Below are positions 45,135 to 55,765 of a DNA stretch of 64,000 bases, one piece after another. Origin of the DNA: Achatina immaculata. Lineage: Eukaryota; Mollusca; Gastropoda; Stylommatophora; Achatinidae. Each line of letters opens with the position of its first letter. Position 1 is the first letter of the stretch. The stretch is from NCBI GenBank assembly GCA_009760885.1, contig CM019693.1:51478596-51542595 (forward strand), read 5' to 3'. Under the pieces are notes generated by a model. The model did not search any database and was not told the origin of the DNA. It was given only the letters and a program-made list of their open reading frames with translations. The position numbers were made by a program, and so were the translations under genes.

Positions 45135-46250
45135 TTTATTTATTTCTGGCTTAGACTGGACAGTGACAGTAGAAGTTTGCTCATATTGGATGGTGACAGT
45201 TGAAGTTTGCTCATATTGGATGGTAACAGTAGAAGTTTGTTCATATTGGATGGTGACAGATGAAGTTTGTTCATATTGGATGGTGACAGATGAAGTTTGC
45301 TCATATTGGATGGTGACAGATGAAGTTTGCTCATATTGGATGGTGACAGTAGAAGTTTGCTCATATTGGATGGTGACATTTGAAGTTTGTTCATATTGGA
45401 TGGTGACAGATGAAGTTTGTTCATATTGGATGGTGACAGTAGAAGTTTGCTCATATTGGATGGTGACAGTTGAAGTTTGTTCATATTGGATGGTGACAGA
45501 TGAAGTTTGTTCATATTGGATGGTGACAGATGAAGTTTGCTCATATTGGTTGGTGACAGTTGAAATTTGTTCATATTGGATGGTGACAGATGAAGTTTGT
45601 TCATATTGGACAGTGACAGTTGAAGTTTGTTCATATTGGACAGTGACAGTTGAAGTTTGTTCATATTGGACAGTGACAGTTGAAGTTTGTTCATATTGGA
45701 CAGTGACAGTTGATGTTTGTTCATATTGGACAGTAACAGTTGAAGTTTGTTCAGATTGGATGGTGACAGTTGAAGTTTGTTCATATTGGATGGTGACAGT
45801 TGAAGTTTGTTCATATTGGATGGTGACAGATGAAGTTTGTTCATATTGGACAGTGACAGTTGAAGTTTGTTCAGATTGGACAGTGACAGTTGAAGTTTGT
45901 TCATATTGGACAGTGACAATTGAAGTTTGTTCATATTGGACAGTGACAGTTGAAGTTTGTTCATATTGGACAGTGATAGATGAAGTTTGTTCAGATTGGA
46001 CAGTGACAGTTGAAGTTTGTTCATATTGGATGGTGACAGTTGAAGTTTGTTCATATTGGACAGTGACAGTTGAAGTTTGTTCATATTGGACAGTGACAGT
46101 TGAAGTTTGTTCAGATTGGATGGTGACAGTTGAAGTTTGTTCAGATTGGACAGTGACAGTTGAAGTTTGTTCATATTGCACAGTGACAGTTGAATTTTGT
46201 TCAGATTGGACAGTGTCAGATGAAATTTGTTCATATTGAACAGAGATAGT
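45135..46250. repeat. 30-bp minisatellite, about 36 units
   Basis: Unit 'tcatattggatggtgacagt' plus 'tgaagtttgt', with 'cagtgacag' replacing 'tggtgacag' in many units of the right half and 'cagat' for 'catat' in a few. Frames of 358-388 codons are open on both strands because the unit is a multiple of 3. It abuts the hAT remnant; whether it grew from that element is unclear. Confidence 0.95.
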
Positions 46251-46289
46251 TGAACTTTGTTGTGACATCCAGTCTGGTTCTGATTTTTG

Positions 46290-47165
46290 TTAGTAAAATC
46301 ACCCTGCTGAATCCACTTTTAGTTAAATAAGTGGATGGAAAAGCAGTAAAAATTATTTTGACAGTTATCTACCGTCTGGAACATCTGTTAAGTATACTAA
46401 TCTTTATCCAAAAAACCCCTTCTATAGTAAGTGGATTTTGCTCATGCCATTGTATCACTCTGAAGATCTGTTGTGTTTTCATGGATTTCAGCAGCAACAT
46501 CACTGTGCTGTACATCATGGATAAAAAATCTGAAATCTTCACCGTTTTCCTTTCAGAACTGATAGAAAAGGCAGTCTTGAAGAAGATACAGTTTGATATA
46601 GCTGACTACTTGTATAACAGCTGATAATGAATCATTTAACTGTCCTTCCAAGTTCTTAGCCACTAGCTCCTCCTGAAGAATAACTTTGTGAATTGAATAT
46701 TTGCTGTAGGGAGCACATTTTTTACATGACTGATGAGCCTTTCATATTTACAATACAACACCATTGTGGCAGCTAACAGTTATGCCCTTTAATGGGATGG
46801 AGTGTTCAAGCAGCTAGCCATTGATTGTCTGAAGTATAAATAGTCCTTTGATATCATTTTTAATTATTCTGGCAAACAGCCCTTTTCCATTAATTCATTA
46901 TTTTTGAAGAATTGGACATAACCCCTATGAGAAAAGTTACTTTATCATGTTATGTTGACTCATCTATGTGTAATGTAAATATCTTGGAACATAATAAAGC
47001 ACTGAGATGCTTTCTGTGTCCTGAATCATTACTTCCAGGCAATGTAAATTTATAGTTCATAGTATGACCACAATTGGATTTTGTTGTTACTGCTGTCTGT
47101 AAAAGAATGTTAATGTCATAATATAAGTCTACATATTCAGCATGTATCACATATTTGTTTTCATT
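46290..47165 (-). pseudogene. hAT-like (ZBED5/FAM200-type) transposase remnant
   Basis: Minus-strand pieces: KYVIHAEYVDLYYD, LCSKIFTLHIDEST (hAT proteins have FALQIDEST here), then after broken sequence IHKVILQEELVAKNLEGQLN and DSLSAVIQ, resembling the block 'CVIHRQHLVAKNL' of ZBED5-like proteins. Many stops. It is split from any N-terminal part by the RTE fragment at 47175-47879. Confidence 0.6.
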
Positions 47166-47174
47166 ATGAGGGCA

Positions 47175-47879
47175 AAATCTCTTGGATAAAGTCGCCAAAG
47201 AAAGTGAACAGAAAGGCCTTACTTTGAACATCAAAAAGACAGAGACTATGGTTATATCTAAGAAACAGAATCCACCAGCATGCAGTATTAAATTAAACGG
47301 AACTGTTCTAAAGCAGGTGCAGAAATTCAAATACCTTGGAGCAGTAATAACTTCAGATGGGAAATGCAGAACAGAAATTAGGAACAGAATAGGCCAAGCA
47401 AAGACTGCACATCCTTATCAATGAATGTTAGAAAACGAGTACTAAAATGCTATATTGAACCTATCTTGTTATATGGAAGTGAATCATGGACAATAGGCAA
47501 GTCTGCACAAAAATCATTGGAAGCAGCAGAAATGTGGTTTATTAGAAGAATGTTGCGAATCCCCTGGACAGCAAAAATAACTAATGAAGAATGTAGGAGA
47601 AGAGCTGGAGAGACAAAAAAACCTTGTCAAAAAGATAAGAGAGAGACAATGTACTTTCATAGGACATGCAATGAGAAGAGGGGGCATTGAAAATATTATA
47701 ACAACAGGAAAAATAGAAGGAAGAAGATCAAGAGGAAGACCAAGAGAAATGATACTGGACAGTCTGACGGGATGGTGTGAGAGGAGATCACCAACTGAGC
47801 TGATGGCATGCATGAAGGATTGCGTACTCTGGAGAAGCATAATAGCCAACGCCAGTCAGCACGGCACATGATGATGATG
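47175..47879 (+). mobile_element. RTE-type LINE fragment C2, 5'-truncated, with TSD
   Basis: Plus strand. LDKVAKESEQKGLTLNIKKT, FKYLGAVITSDGKCRTEIRN; after a frameshift CYIEPILLYGSESWTIGKSA, FIRRMLRIPWTAK; after another IRERQCTFIGHAMRRGG, GRRSRGRPREM and ANASQHGT, then a (TGA)n tail. Flanked by 'atgagggca' at 47166-47174 and 47880-47888, a 9-bp target-site duplication (partly overlapping the tail). It is inserted in the hAT remnant. Confidence 0.9.
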
Positions 47880-47888
47880 ATGAGGGCA

Positions 47889-48315
47889 CACTCTTTTTTT
47901 TGGGTTCTTTCAACATGTGGCCACCTTATTTGAAGGCCCCTTTGAGTCCTCTATGGCTCCCATAGGGGCCACTTGATCCTCATTGATATTGTCTATATTG
48001 CATGCTACACAAGCCTTTTTTTGCCCCTGGCTTCATTAACATGTATAAAGTCTGCAGCCTGTGATGTCTGGACTCCCTTCTACTACTTGCAGCTGCTGTC
48101 AGGTAAAACTGAACAGGTGACAGATTCACACAGTACACACGGATAAAATATCACTGAAACATGTGTTATCTTTGATATCTTCATCTCTCAAGTCAAGTCT
48201 TTATAGTAACAGGTTGATCAACAAATCTAGAACTTTGTTGGTTAAAACCATGGTTGTGACAAATGTGGTCATATATTGGCCAAATTAGCCCCTCCCATGA
48301 GACAGAGTACTTGCC
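47889..48315. other. spacer, possible continuation of hAT remnant
   Basis: A T-run at 47893 is followed by unclassified sequence. It may be the 5' continuation of the interrupted hAT element, but I see no decisive motif. Confidence 0.35.
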
Positions 48316-48665
48316 AACAAATTGAACTATATAAGTGCTAACAAACTGAGAGATATAACTGCCAACAAATTGAACTATATAAATGCCAACAAACTGAGAG
48401 ATATAACTGCCAACAAATTGAACTATATAAATGCCAACAAACTGAGAGATATAACTGCCAACAAATTGAACTATATAAGTGCTAACAAACTGAGAGATAT
48501 AACTGCCAACAAATTGAACTATATAAATGCCAACAAACTGAGAGATATAACTGCCAACAAATTGAACTATATAAATGCCAACAAACTGAGAGATATAACT
48601 GCCAACAAATTGAACTATATAAGTGCTAACAAACCGAGAGATATAACTGCCAACAAATTGAGCAT
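48316..48665. repeat. 48-bp minisatellite, about 7 units, two 24-bp halves
   Basis: Unit 'aactatataaatgccaacaa' then 'actgagagatataactgcca' and 'acaaattg'. The halves are themselves similar (24-bp ancestral unit). Both strands are open in one frame (period 16 residues). It lies in the intron before the unknown-gene exon at 49003. Confidence 0.94.
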
Positions 48666-49002
48666 TAAACAAAATTTTTAAAAATCACATGGAAAGTCAC
48701 CAAGATGAATGCATTCAGTAATCTGCATTCTCTTGTTCCTTTACAGAGAACTTCAATGATTTCTTATTGTTTGTTATTTATTTCCATGTAAAACTACCCT
48801 GATCATCTCCACCACAGTGCTTTCTTTTTCTGTATAGAATCCCTTTCATTTTGCTTAGATAGCATTCCATAGCCTTACTGTTCATCTGTTATGTTCACTT
48901 ATATACATAGTCTTCTGCTTCTAGATTGTTCATTTGCTTAGATAACTTTTGTAGTCACTTGTTTACTTACTTAGAACATTTTTTTTTTTTCTTCCACCTT
49001 AG
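48666..49002. other. intron sequence ending in a strong acceptor
   Basis: T-rich sequence leading to a polypyrimidine tract (48981-48999) and 'ccaccttag' at 49002. No other feature. Confidence 0.6.
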
Positions 49003-49633
49003 CTTCTGGACATACTAGAAAATACCATATTTCTGAAGGGTTGCTGCACAGTTCTTCAGTGAATCAGCATATTTCACCAGTTTCTAACAGTCAGGGAAAC
49101 AACTGGCTTGGTCCAATTGCTAGTGCAAATAATGGACAAAAACTGGTGCCAAATGTTACTGATAACAAGCCTAGTCTCATGAACATGCAGGGTAAATTTG
49201 GAGCATCTAATACCTGGTCTAAGAGCAACATGGATAAAGAAAGAAGAAGTTTATCAAGCAAATCAGAATGTCCAGCTTTACACTTTACTAAGGCTGCTGT
49301 GCCTGGTAGAAACACTTCCAGCAGGAGACTGTCCATAAGTCTAACTACACCCTCATCATTTCCACAGAGATTCACCAAAACTGCAGCCTCCAGCATTACA
49401 TATAACAAAAATGTGCAGTCAGAAAAAATGAGCCATGCTAGCAGCTCCGTGAACATTCGTGATGAGAGAAGAAATGGAGCTTTTTATGGCAAAACTGGCA
49501 GAGTTAACATTGAGCATAGCACTATCACTGCCAACAGCAGAAATAACACTAGAATGATGGACATTTCTGTGTCGAGCAGAAATCACCAGAGAAAACAATG
49601 TACAAGTTACCAGAAGACACATTTTGGCAGCAG
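49003..49633 (+). CDS. internal exon of an unidentified host gene
   Basis: A 631-nt exon lies between the acceptor (tttcttccaccttag) and the donor (GGCAGCAG|gtacta). The frame is open throughout, entering in phase 1 (two bases complete a codon) and leaving in phase 2. The product, about 210 residues, is Ser/Asn/Arg-rich and probably disordered (e.g. STITANSRNNTRMMDISVSS). I recognise no family. Its sequence is neither repetitive nor transposon-like, and it joins in frame to 58051-58192. Upstream exons were not identified. Confidence 0.65.
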
Positions 49634-50026
49634 GTACTAAACATATTTGTGTATTACTTTATTCAGTAATATATGTTCCAAGTTACATTACAGTTTATAT
49701 CTCAGTGCATTTGTCCATAATAATATATGGCATAAGTAGGACCAACAACACTAGACCAACCAAAGAAGTCACCTAGTTTGCAAACCACAAAGAGACAGAC
49801 TACAGACCTTTTAGGGGCACAGTTTAAGCAGCTTTTTTTTTAACCATGTAAAACATGTAACAGACAATTTATATTTGTATATGTAAGATAAATAGCCAAG
49901 TGTTCTATGTTCTGTAGCTTTGAGTTCAAAATTTTCTGCTACCATGAAAAAATAGGTTGGTGTATCTGTTTATTTTAATTTGGCCTTGCAAACTCATGGT
50001 TTGAACAGCTTGATTTAATCAAACTA
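49634..50026. other. intron, no gene seen
   Basis: AT-rich intronic sequence between the exon and the Tigger element. Nothing further supported. Confidence 0.5.
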
Positions 50027-50219
50027 CAGTCAAACCCACTTATTGTCACATCGTTGGGACCGTCTAAATATGGTGACATTAAGTGGAGTTGACATTAAGT
50101 GAGGTCCATTACAAGGGCTTTAACTAGGCCAGTGTGTGTGTGTCTGACTGTCCAACCAACATTTGCTACATTAAACACATAACAAACAGCCAAAGCTATC
50201 GTCATCGGACACAAAAAGT

Positions 50220-53200
50220 CTCTCTCTCTCTCTCTGAACCTTAAGTGCCCAGGGCACATGGGGCTTCCACAAGGGTTTTCCACAAATGCCTATCCTTCAC
50301 CTTTTTTTCTGCTCTTGCCCAGGTGAGCCCTCGGTATTGCTCAACATCCTTTCTGTTGTTCTTCTCTATGTCTCTTTTGGTCTACCCTTACTTCTGTTCC
50401 CCTGTGGTGTCCATCTTAGTGCTATTTTTGGTAGTGAGTTGTCAGTCATTCCGAGCACATGTCCCAACCATCGCCAGCGTCTTTCCTCAATAATTGTTGT
50501 CAGTGGCTTCATCTGCATTTCTGCCAATAAGATGTTATTTCTTATGATGTTTGGCCAAAATATTTTTCTAATTCTTCTTAAACATTTAGTCTGGAAAGAA
50601 TTCAACTTGTTTTCTATGGTTTTGGTGATTTTCCAGCATTCACTTCCATAGAGTAGTACACTTAGAACATTACTCTTAAATATCCTGATTTTCATATTTA
50701 TCTTAGTTTTTTTTACTTCCATGTAGTCTGCAGCATTGCAAAAGCCTGGTTTGCTCTAGTAAGTCTGCTGTTGATGTCCTCTGTGCTGTCTCCATTTTCT
50801 ACTACTCTGCTGCCAAGATATACAAATTCGTTGACCTCCTCCACTAACTTGCTATCTACTCTGAGTACATTTCTGTTGTTCACATTTTGCTTCATTAACT
50901 TTGTCTTTCCTACGTTGATCTTTAGTCCTATGTTGTTTACATTCTGAGTTAGCTTGTTTATTTTATCTTGCATATCTTTGTGACTGCTTGATAATAGACA
51001 AATGTCGTCCGCAAAGTCAAGGTCCTCCAGCACTGTGTCAAGGGTCCATTGTAATCCTCTGCATTTGTCTGATGTTGCCTCCTTCATTAACCAGTCTACT
51101 GCCAAGATAAATAATGTTGGTGATAGTACACATCCCTGTTTCACTCCTGTTTGTACCCTAAAGCTGCTGGAGGTATGTTTTCCACAGATAACTTTGCACT
51201 GAAAACCCTCATATAGAGCTTTGATTACATTTACTATCTTGTGGGGGAGGCCATGCCATCTTAGGATTTTCCACAGTGCATCTCTGTTGACACTGTCAGA
51301 GGCTTTCTCAAAATCTATGAATAATGCATATGTTGGGCTATGCCACTCATTTGCCTGTTCTAATATTTGTCTAAGTACAAATATGTGGTCTGTGCATGAT
51401 CTTCCTTTCCTAAATCCTGCCTGCTCTTTCCAAAGTTTTTCCTCAAGTGTTGGTACAATTCTGTTGATGATTATTCTGCAAAATACTTTACTAGTGAGTG
51501 GCAGTAGGGTAATGCCTCTCCAGTTCCCGCAATCTCTGAGGTCACCCTTCTTTGGTAGTTTTACTATAAGCCCAGTTTTCCACTCCTCTGGGGCTTTTTC
51601 TAGATCCCAAATTTGTTGTAATATCCGGCAAAGTTGTTTTGGTGTTTCTGTTTCTTCTGCTTTCAACATCTCAGCAGTCACTTCATCTTCACCTGGTGCC
51701 CTGTCTGATTTTAGCTTCTTTATCGTCTCCTTTACTTCACTTATTGTTATTGGTCCTGTATTGATGTTTAGTTCCGTTTTTGCTTCAGGTATGTGTATTG
51801 TTTGTGCTGCTTGTGTTCTGTTTAGTAGGGTGTTAAAGTGTTCCCTCCATCTTTCAATTTTTTCTCTTTCTCCACTGACCAGTTGTCCATTTTGTGTCCT
51901 TACTGCACTTTCACATCTTGTGTTGAAGTTACCTGTCATCTGCTTTGTGATTTTATATATGGTTTTCATGTCATTTGTATATGCTGCTTTCTCTGCTGCT
52001 TCTGCTAAGTTGTCATAGTATTGACGTTTATCTTGACGGCATGATTCCTTCACTTCTTTGTCTTTTTGTGCATAATTACTTAAAACTTGTTCTTTAAGCC
52101 GTTGTGATTTGGTGTTTAGTAATTTTTTCTTGATTTCTTTTCTTTGCTCTATCTTTTCCCATGTGGTCTTGCTTATCCATTCCTCTTTTCTCCGTTTCTG
52201 ATATCCCAGCACCTCTTTTGCTGTTTCCTGTAGTGTTTTATTGAACTCTAATATGAACATTTCTGCTTCGTCTTGTAGGACACTGAAGCAGTTCTTAAGT
52301 ACTATTGAGAATTCATTTCTTGTTTGCTGGTCTTTCAGTTTTCTTGTATCAAAATGTATCTTTCTGTGTTCTTCGATTTTGGCTTTCCTTAATTTTAGTT
52401 TTATTTTTGCTACCAGAAGGTTGTGGTCACTTCCTACATCTGCTCCTTTCCTTGCTCGCACATCTTGAAGTGACCGTTTCCACTTGTTGTTTATTAGTAT
52501 GTGATCGATTTGGTTTTCTGTGGTTTTATCTGGTGACTTCCAAGTCACCTTATGGATGTTTTTATGTTGGAAAATTGTCCCTCCGATGGTCATCATGTTT
52601 TCTTCACAGAAACTGCACAGTCTTTCTCCATTTTCATTTATTTCTCCGATTCCTTCTCTTCCCATGATTCTTCTTCTATCTTCATTTCCTTCACCTACTT
52701 TTGCATTGAAGTCACCCAAGATGAGTAGCATATCATGCTTGGGTATTGTTTCTACTGTGGCTTGGAGGCTGTTGTAAAAATCTTCTTTTAATTCCTCTCC
52801 AGCTGCTTACGTTGGTGCATAACAAACTATAATAGACAGCTTCGTGAATCTTGAGTTGAACCGTGCATATAATAATCTCTCATTTAGTGGGGTCCATTTC
52901 AGCAATGCTCTTGATGCTTATTTTGTTATAATCAATGCTACTCCTCCTTCATGAAGATCTTCTTTACCTGACCATATTATTGTATCTTTTGTGTGTTGTG
53001 TTGTTAATTTCCTTCTGCCTTGTCCTGTCCATCTTGCTTCTTGTATTCCTAGTATGTCTAGTTTGTATCTGTGCATTTCCTTGATGGTTTGTGCTAGTTT
53101 TCCAGTCTGGTTAAGTGTTCTTACATTCCAGCTGCCTATTTGCATCTTGTGTTTAGGTTCCAGGAGGTCTGCAGTTGGGCTGGGGACTTCCAGTGGCTGG

Positions 53201-53432
53201 CTTTCATCCACAACCTTCATGGGCTCAGTTTCCTGATAAGCATTTCTCCTTCCACCTGCATTTGTTTTTTCCCTTGCTTCCGTTTCTGTAGCAGTCTGAT
53301 AGTTTTTTTTACCAGATAGGGTTGCTGGCCCTATGCCGAACCCTCCTTAGTCGCCTTTTACGATCATGCGTGGTATGGTACAGTGGTCCTATTCTTTGCA
53401 GATCCTTGGTACCACACGGGGGGGGGGAAACG
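50220..53432 (-). mobile_element. full-length RTE-type retrotransposon B with 9-bp TSD
   Basis: 3213 bp on the minus strand, flanked by 'acaaaaagt' at 50211-50219 and 53433-53441. Its 5' end starts in a G/C-run, followed by the sequence GGCGACTAAGGAGGGTTCGG (near 53355), which I associate with the 5' leader of RTE elements. The 3' end is a (GA)n tail (50220-50236). It contains one long coding region with endonuclease and reverse transcriptase. It is the most complete mobile element in the window. Confidence 0.93.
50238..53220 (-). pseudogene. RTE B endonuclease-reverse transcriptase, near-intact
   Basis: About 990 codons from ATG 53220. The APE-type endonuclease has GSWNVRTLNQTG (~res 30), GIQEARW (~60), GDFNAKVG (~168), QIDHILINN (~237) and GSDHNLL (~263). 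The reverse transcriptase has WRGITLLPLTSKVFC, QAGFRKGRSC, FIDFEKASDS (~633), GVKQGCVLSP and LDFADDI (~735). The C-terminal tail has FVYLGSRVVENGDST, YGSECWKIT and WRWLGHVLG. Breaks are two in-frame stops near 52913 and 52808, a frameshift at the A-run near 50710, and another near 50366. Databases often mislabel such proteins as craniofacial development protein 2-like. These few lesions indicate a young copy. Confidence 0.92.
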
Positions 53433-53514
53433 ACAAAAAGTATTAATCACAAAATACAGTAAGTCTTAGTTTTACAGTATAGATAACACTAAAATCAAGC
53501 ATCATCTGATTTGT

Positions 53515-54793
53515 CATCTTACATCCTTCCCATTCTGTTAAATGTCACATATCGCCCGCATGGTAGTTCACCAAGATTTCCTGTCTTCGGCGAGTTTTTC
53601 AGTCTCGTCAAGGGACATTATGCCTGCTGAACTGGCCTCTCTTAACAGAGTCCTCTTTAGAGTTTCACGTGGTCGACCTCTGTTTCTGCTGTCTATGTTC
53701 CACTTAATAGCTTGTTTGGGGATTCTCTGATTGTTTCTTCTCATCACATGACCGACATATGTCCATCTTTTTTTTCTGATCACCCATGAGACAAGTTGTT
53801 GTTTGCTCATCTGTCTTATCTCTGTGTTGTTCTTGAATTCATTCCACTTTATGTTGAGTATTTTCCTTAGGCATTTGATTTCAAAAGAGTCTAATTTCTT
53901 GTCTATTTCTTTAGTTGTTTTCCAGTTTTCATAGCATAAATGATGGTGGATATTACATTTGAATTGAATAGTCTTAATTTGGTTTTTGTGCTTATAACTT
54001 TTGAATGCCATATGTTCTCAAGATTCTTGAAGATCGATGCTCTTTTGCAGTTCTAATTCTAACTTCCTTTCTAGTGTCACCATCCCGATCTATGTATCTG
54101 CCGAGATGTGCAAATTGGTTTACTTCTTCAACAGCTGTTCCTTCTATATGTATTTTTCCTTCATGATTTATGAGAAGTTTCATTGTTTTTGTTTTATCCT
54201 TGTTAATTTCAAGTCCTATTTTGCTAGCCATTGAAGACAGGCTATCTGTTCTTTCTTGCATTGATTTCACATTGTCACTGATAAGAGCCATGTCATCTGC
54301 AAAATCAAGATCTTCCAGTTGGGTCTCATGTACCCAGTCAATGCCCGTGTTTCATGTGCAGCATTTTTTCGTTATGAAGTCAATGGCAATTCCAAAAACC
54401 AAGGGAGATAATGTACATCCTTGTTTCACACCTGTTTCAATCTGGAACCATTCACTCATTCCTTCTTCTGTGTTGACTACACAAACATATCCTTTGTAGA
54501 GGTCTCTAATGATGTTGACAATCTTACATAGTATTCCATATATTCTTAAAATTCTCCACAGTGAATCTCTGTGTATGCTATCAAATGCCTAAAGTCTATG
54601 AAGTTAAGGATTAGTGGTTTTTGCTTTTCAGTATGTTCTTCAAGTATTATTCTTAGAGTAAAGATCTGGTCAAGACAGCTTCTCCCTTTTGGAAATCCTG
54701 CTTGTTCTTCTCTCATTGCAGTATCCAGTGTATCTTGAATTCTAATGAGAATAACTTGGCAAAATACTTTTGACACAGCTGATAGTAAGTTTA
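53515..54793 (-). mobile_element. LINE A copy 6, 5'-truncated
   Basis: Minus strand. From 54776 it encodes SKVFCQVILIRIQDTLDTAM, AGFPKGRSCLDQIFTLR; lower down FAHLGRYIDRDGDTRKEV, KWNEFKNNTEIRQMSKQQ, WTYVGHVMRRNNQRI and the 3' end 'GGGAAGGATGTAAG'. A possible short target duplication, TGACAA, lies at both ends. It sits inside the Tigger element. Several frameshifts. Confidence 0.87.
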
Positions 54794-55144
54794 CTTGTCA
54801 GCAGCAGTAGTAAAAGAAATGAGTGATTTTGGGTTGTGTGGTGATAACTGGTCTATTAATCAGACATGTTAGACTATGTTACAGCACATGACAACTGTCA
54901 GGTGATCTTTATCTCATTTCTACCATGGCACTTCTCATCATGAAAACGCAAAGTTCTGTGTGGTAGCAGTTTATAAAACACACCTGTTTTATCCATGTTA
55001 AAAATGTCATCTTGGCTGTACACATTCAAAATTTTTGGCAAATGTGAAATCCAGTCATTAACGACATCAGTGTTAACGTGGGCCGCTTCACCTGAAGTGA
55101 GCTTAAATGTTGCAGTTATGCTTGTACTTGTAACTGTGAGTGTT

Positions 55145-55455
55145 GTTCTGTGCAGAAGATGCTGTAGAGATGTTGAGGCACAGCATTGTGTTGGCGTGGG
55201 AGCGGGTTATGACGGCTACTTTTTAGTCCCAAATTACAGCTAGAAAGCAGGGGATGTGCAATGCAGACTCCACCACCGTGGGGACTATGGCGATCCCTGT
55301 CCCATTAGCCAGGCTAGGCCTGTTACTGGGGGTACTATGGAGAAGTGGGATAGGGTCTTGGTCAGCTATGGTTGGCTAACCCTGACACTGGCATATCAGC
55401 TATGGGTGGCTGATTGCCTCATCAGATGGTGTCTTCACCCCCACCTTAAATGTTA
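55145..55455 (+). repeat. unclassified interspersed repeat, copy 3
   Basis: The best-preserved copy of the about 300-bp repeat (other copies at 26935-27245 and 32375-32560), here interrupting the Tigger transposase. It begins 'agatgttgaggcacagcatt' and ends near 'ggtgtcttcacccccacc'. Confidence 0.75.
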
Positions 55456-55765
55456 TGACATTTCTTAAAGTGCTCAAGAAAGCCATTATCACACTTTCAC
55501 TCAGGCATAGCTATTTCTTAAAATGCTCAAGAAAGCCATTATCACACTTTCACTCAGGCATAGCTATTTCTTAAAGTGCTCAAGAAAGCCATTATCACAC
55601 TTTCACTCAAGCATAGCCATTTCTTAAAGTGCTCAAGAAAGCCATTATCACACTTTCATTCAGGCATAGCCATTTCTTAAAGTGCTCAAGAAAGCCATTA
55701 TCACACTTTCACTGTGCTCAAGAAAGCCATTATCACACTTTCACTCAGGCATAGCCATTTCTTTT
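55456..55765. repeat. 53-bp minisatellite, about 5-6 units, from Tigger coding sequence
   Basis: Unit 'ccattatcacactttcactc' then 'aggcatagccatttcttaaa' and 'gtgctcaagaaag'. On the minus strand it encodes KCDNGFLEHFKKW-like sequence in one frame, matching the 'xNGWLxxFKKRH' segment of Tigger transposases, and it abuts the ordinary transposase sequence at 55765. Confidence 0.8.

Noticed and set aside
45102..46268. Frames of 358-388 codons on both strands (e.g. VQYEQTSTVT)
   Set aside because: A 30-bp unit keeps one phase open on each strand. No start context, splice signal or non-repeat domain supports a protein.
46331..46624. 97-codon plus-strand frame
   Set aside because: It lies antisense to the hAT remnant, so a shadow frame is the simpler reading.
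50366..53220. Host gene similar to craniofacial development protein 2
   Set aside because: That label is a common mis-annotation of RTE endonuclease-RT proteins. Target duplications, leader and tail show it is a retrotransposon.
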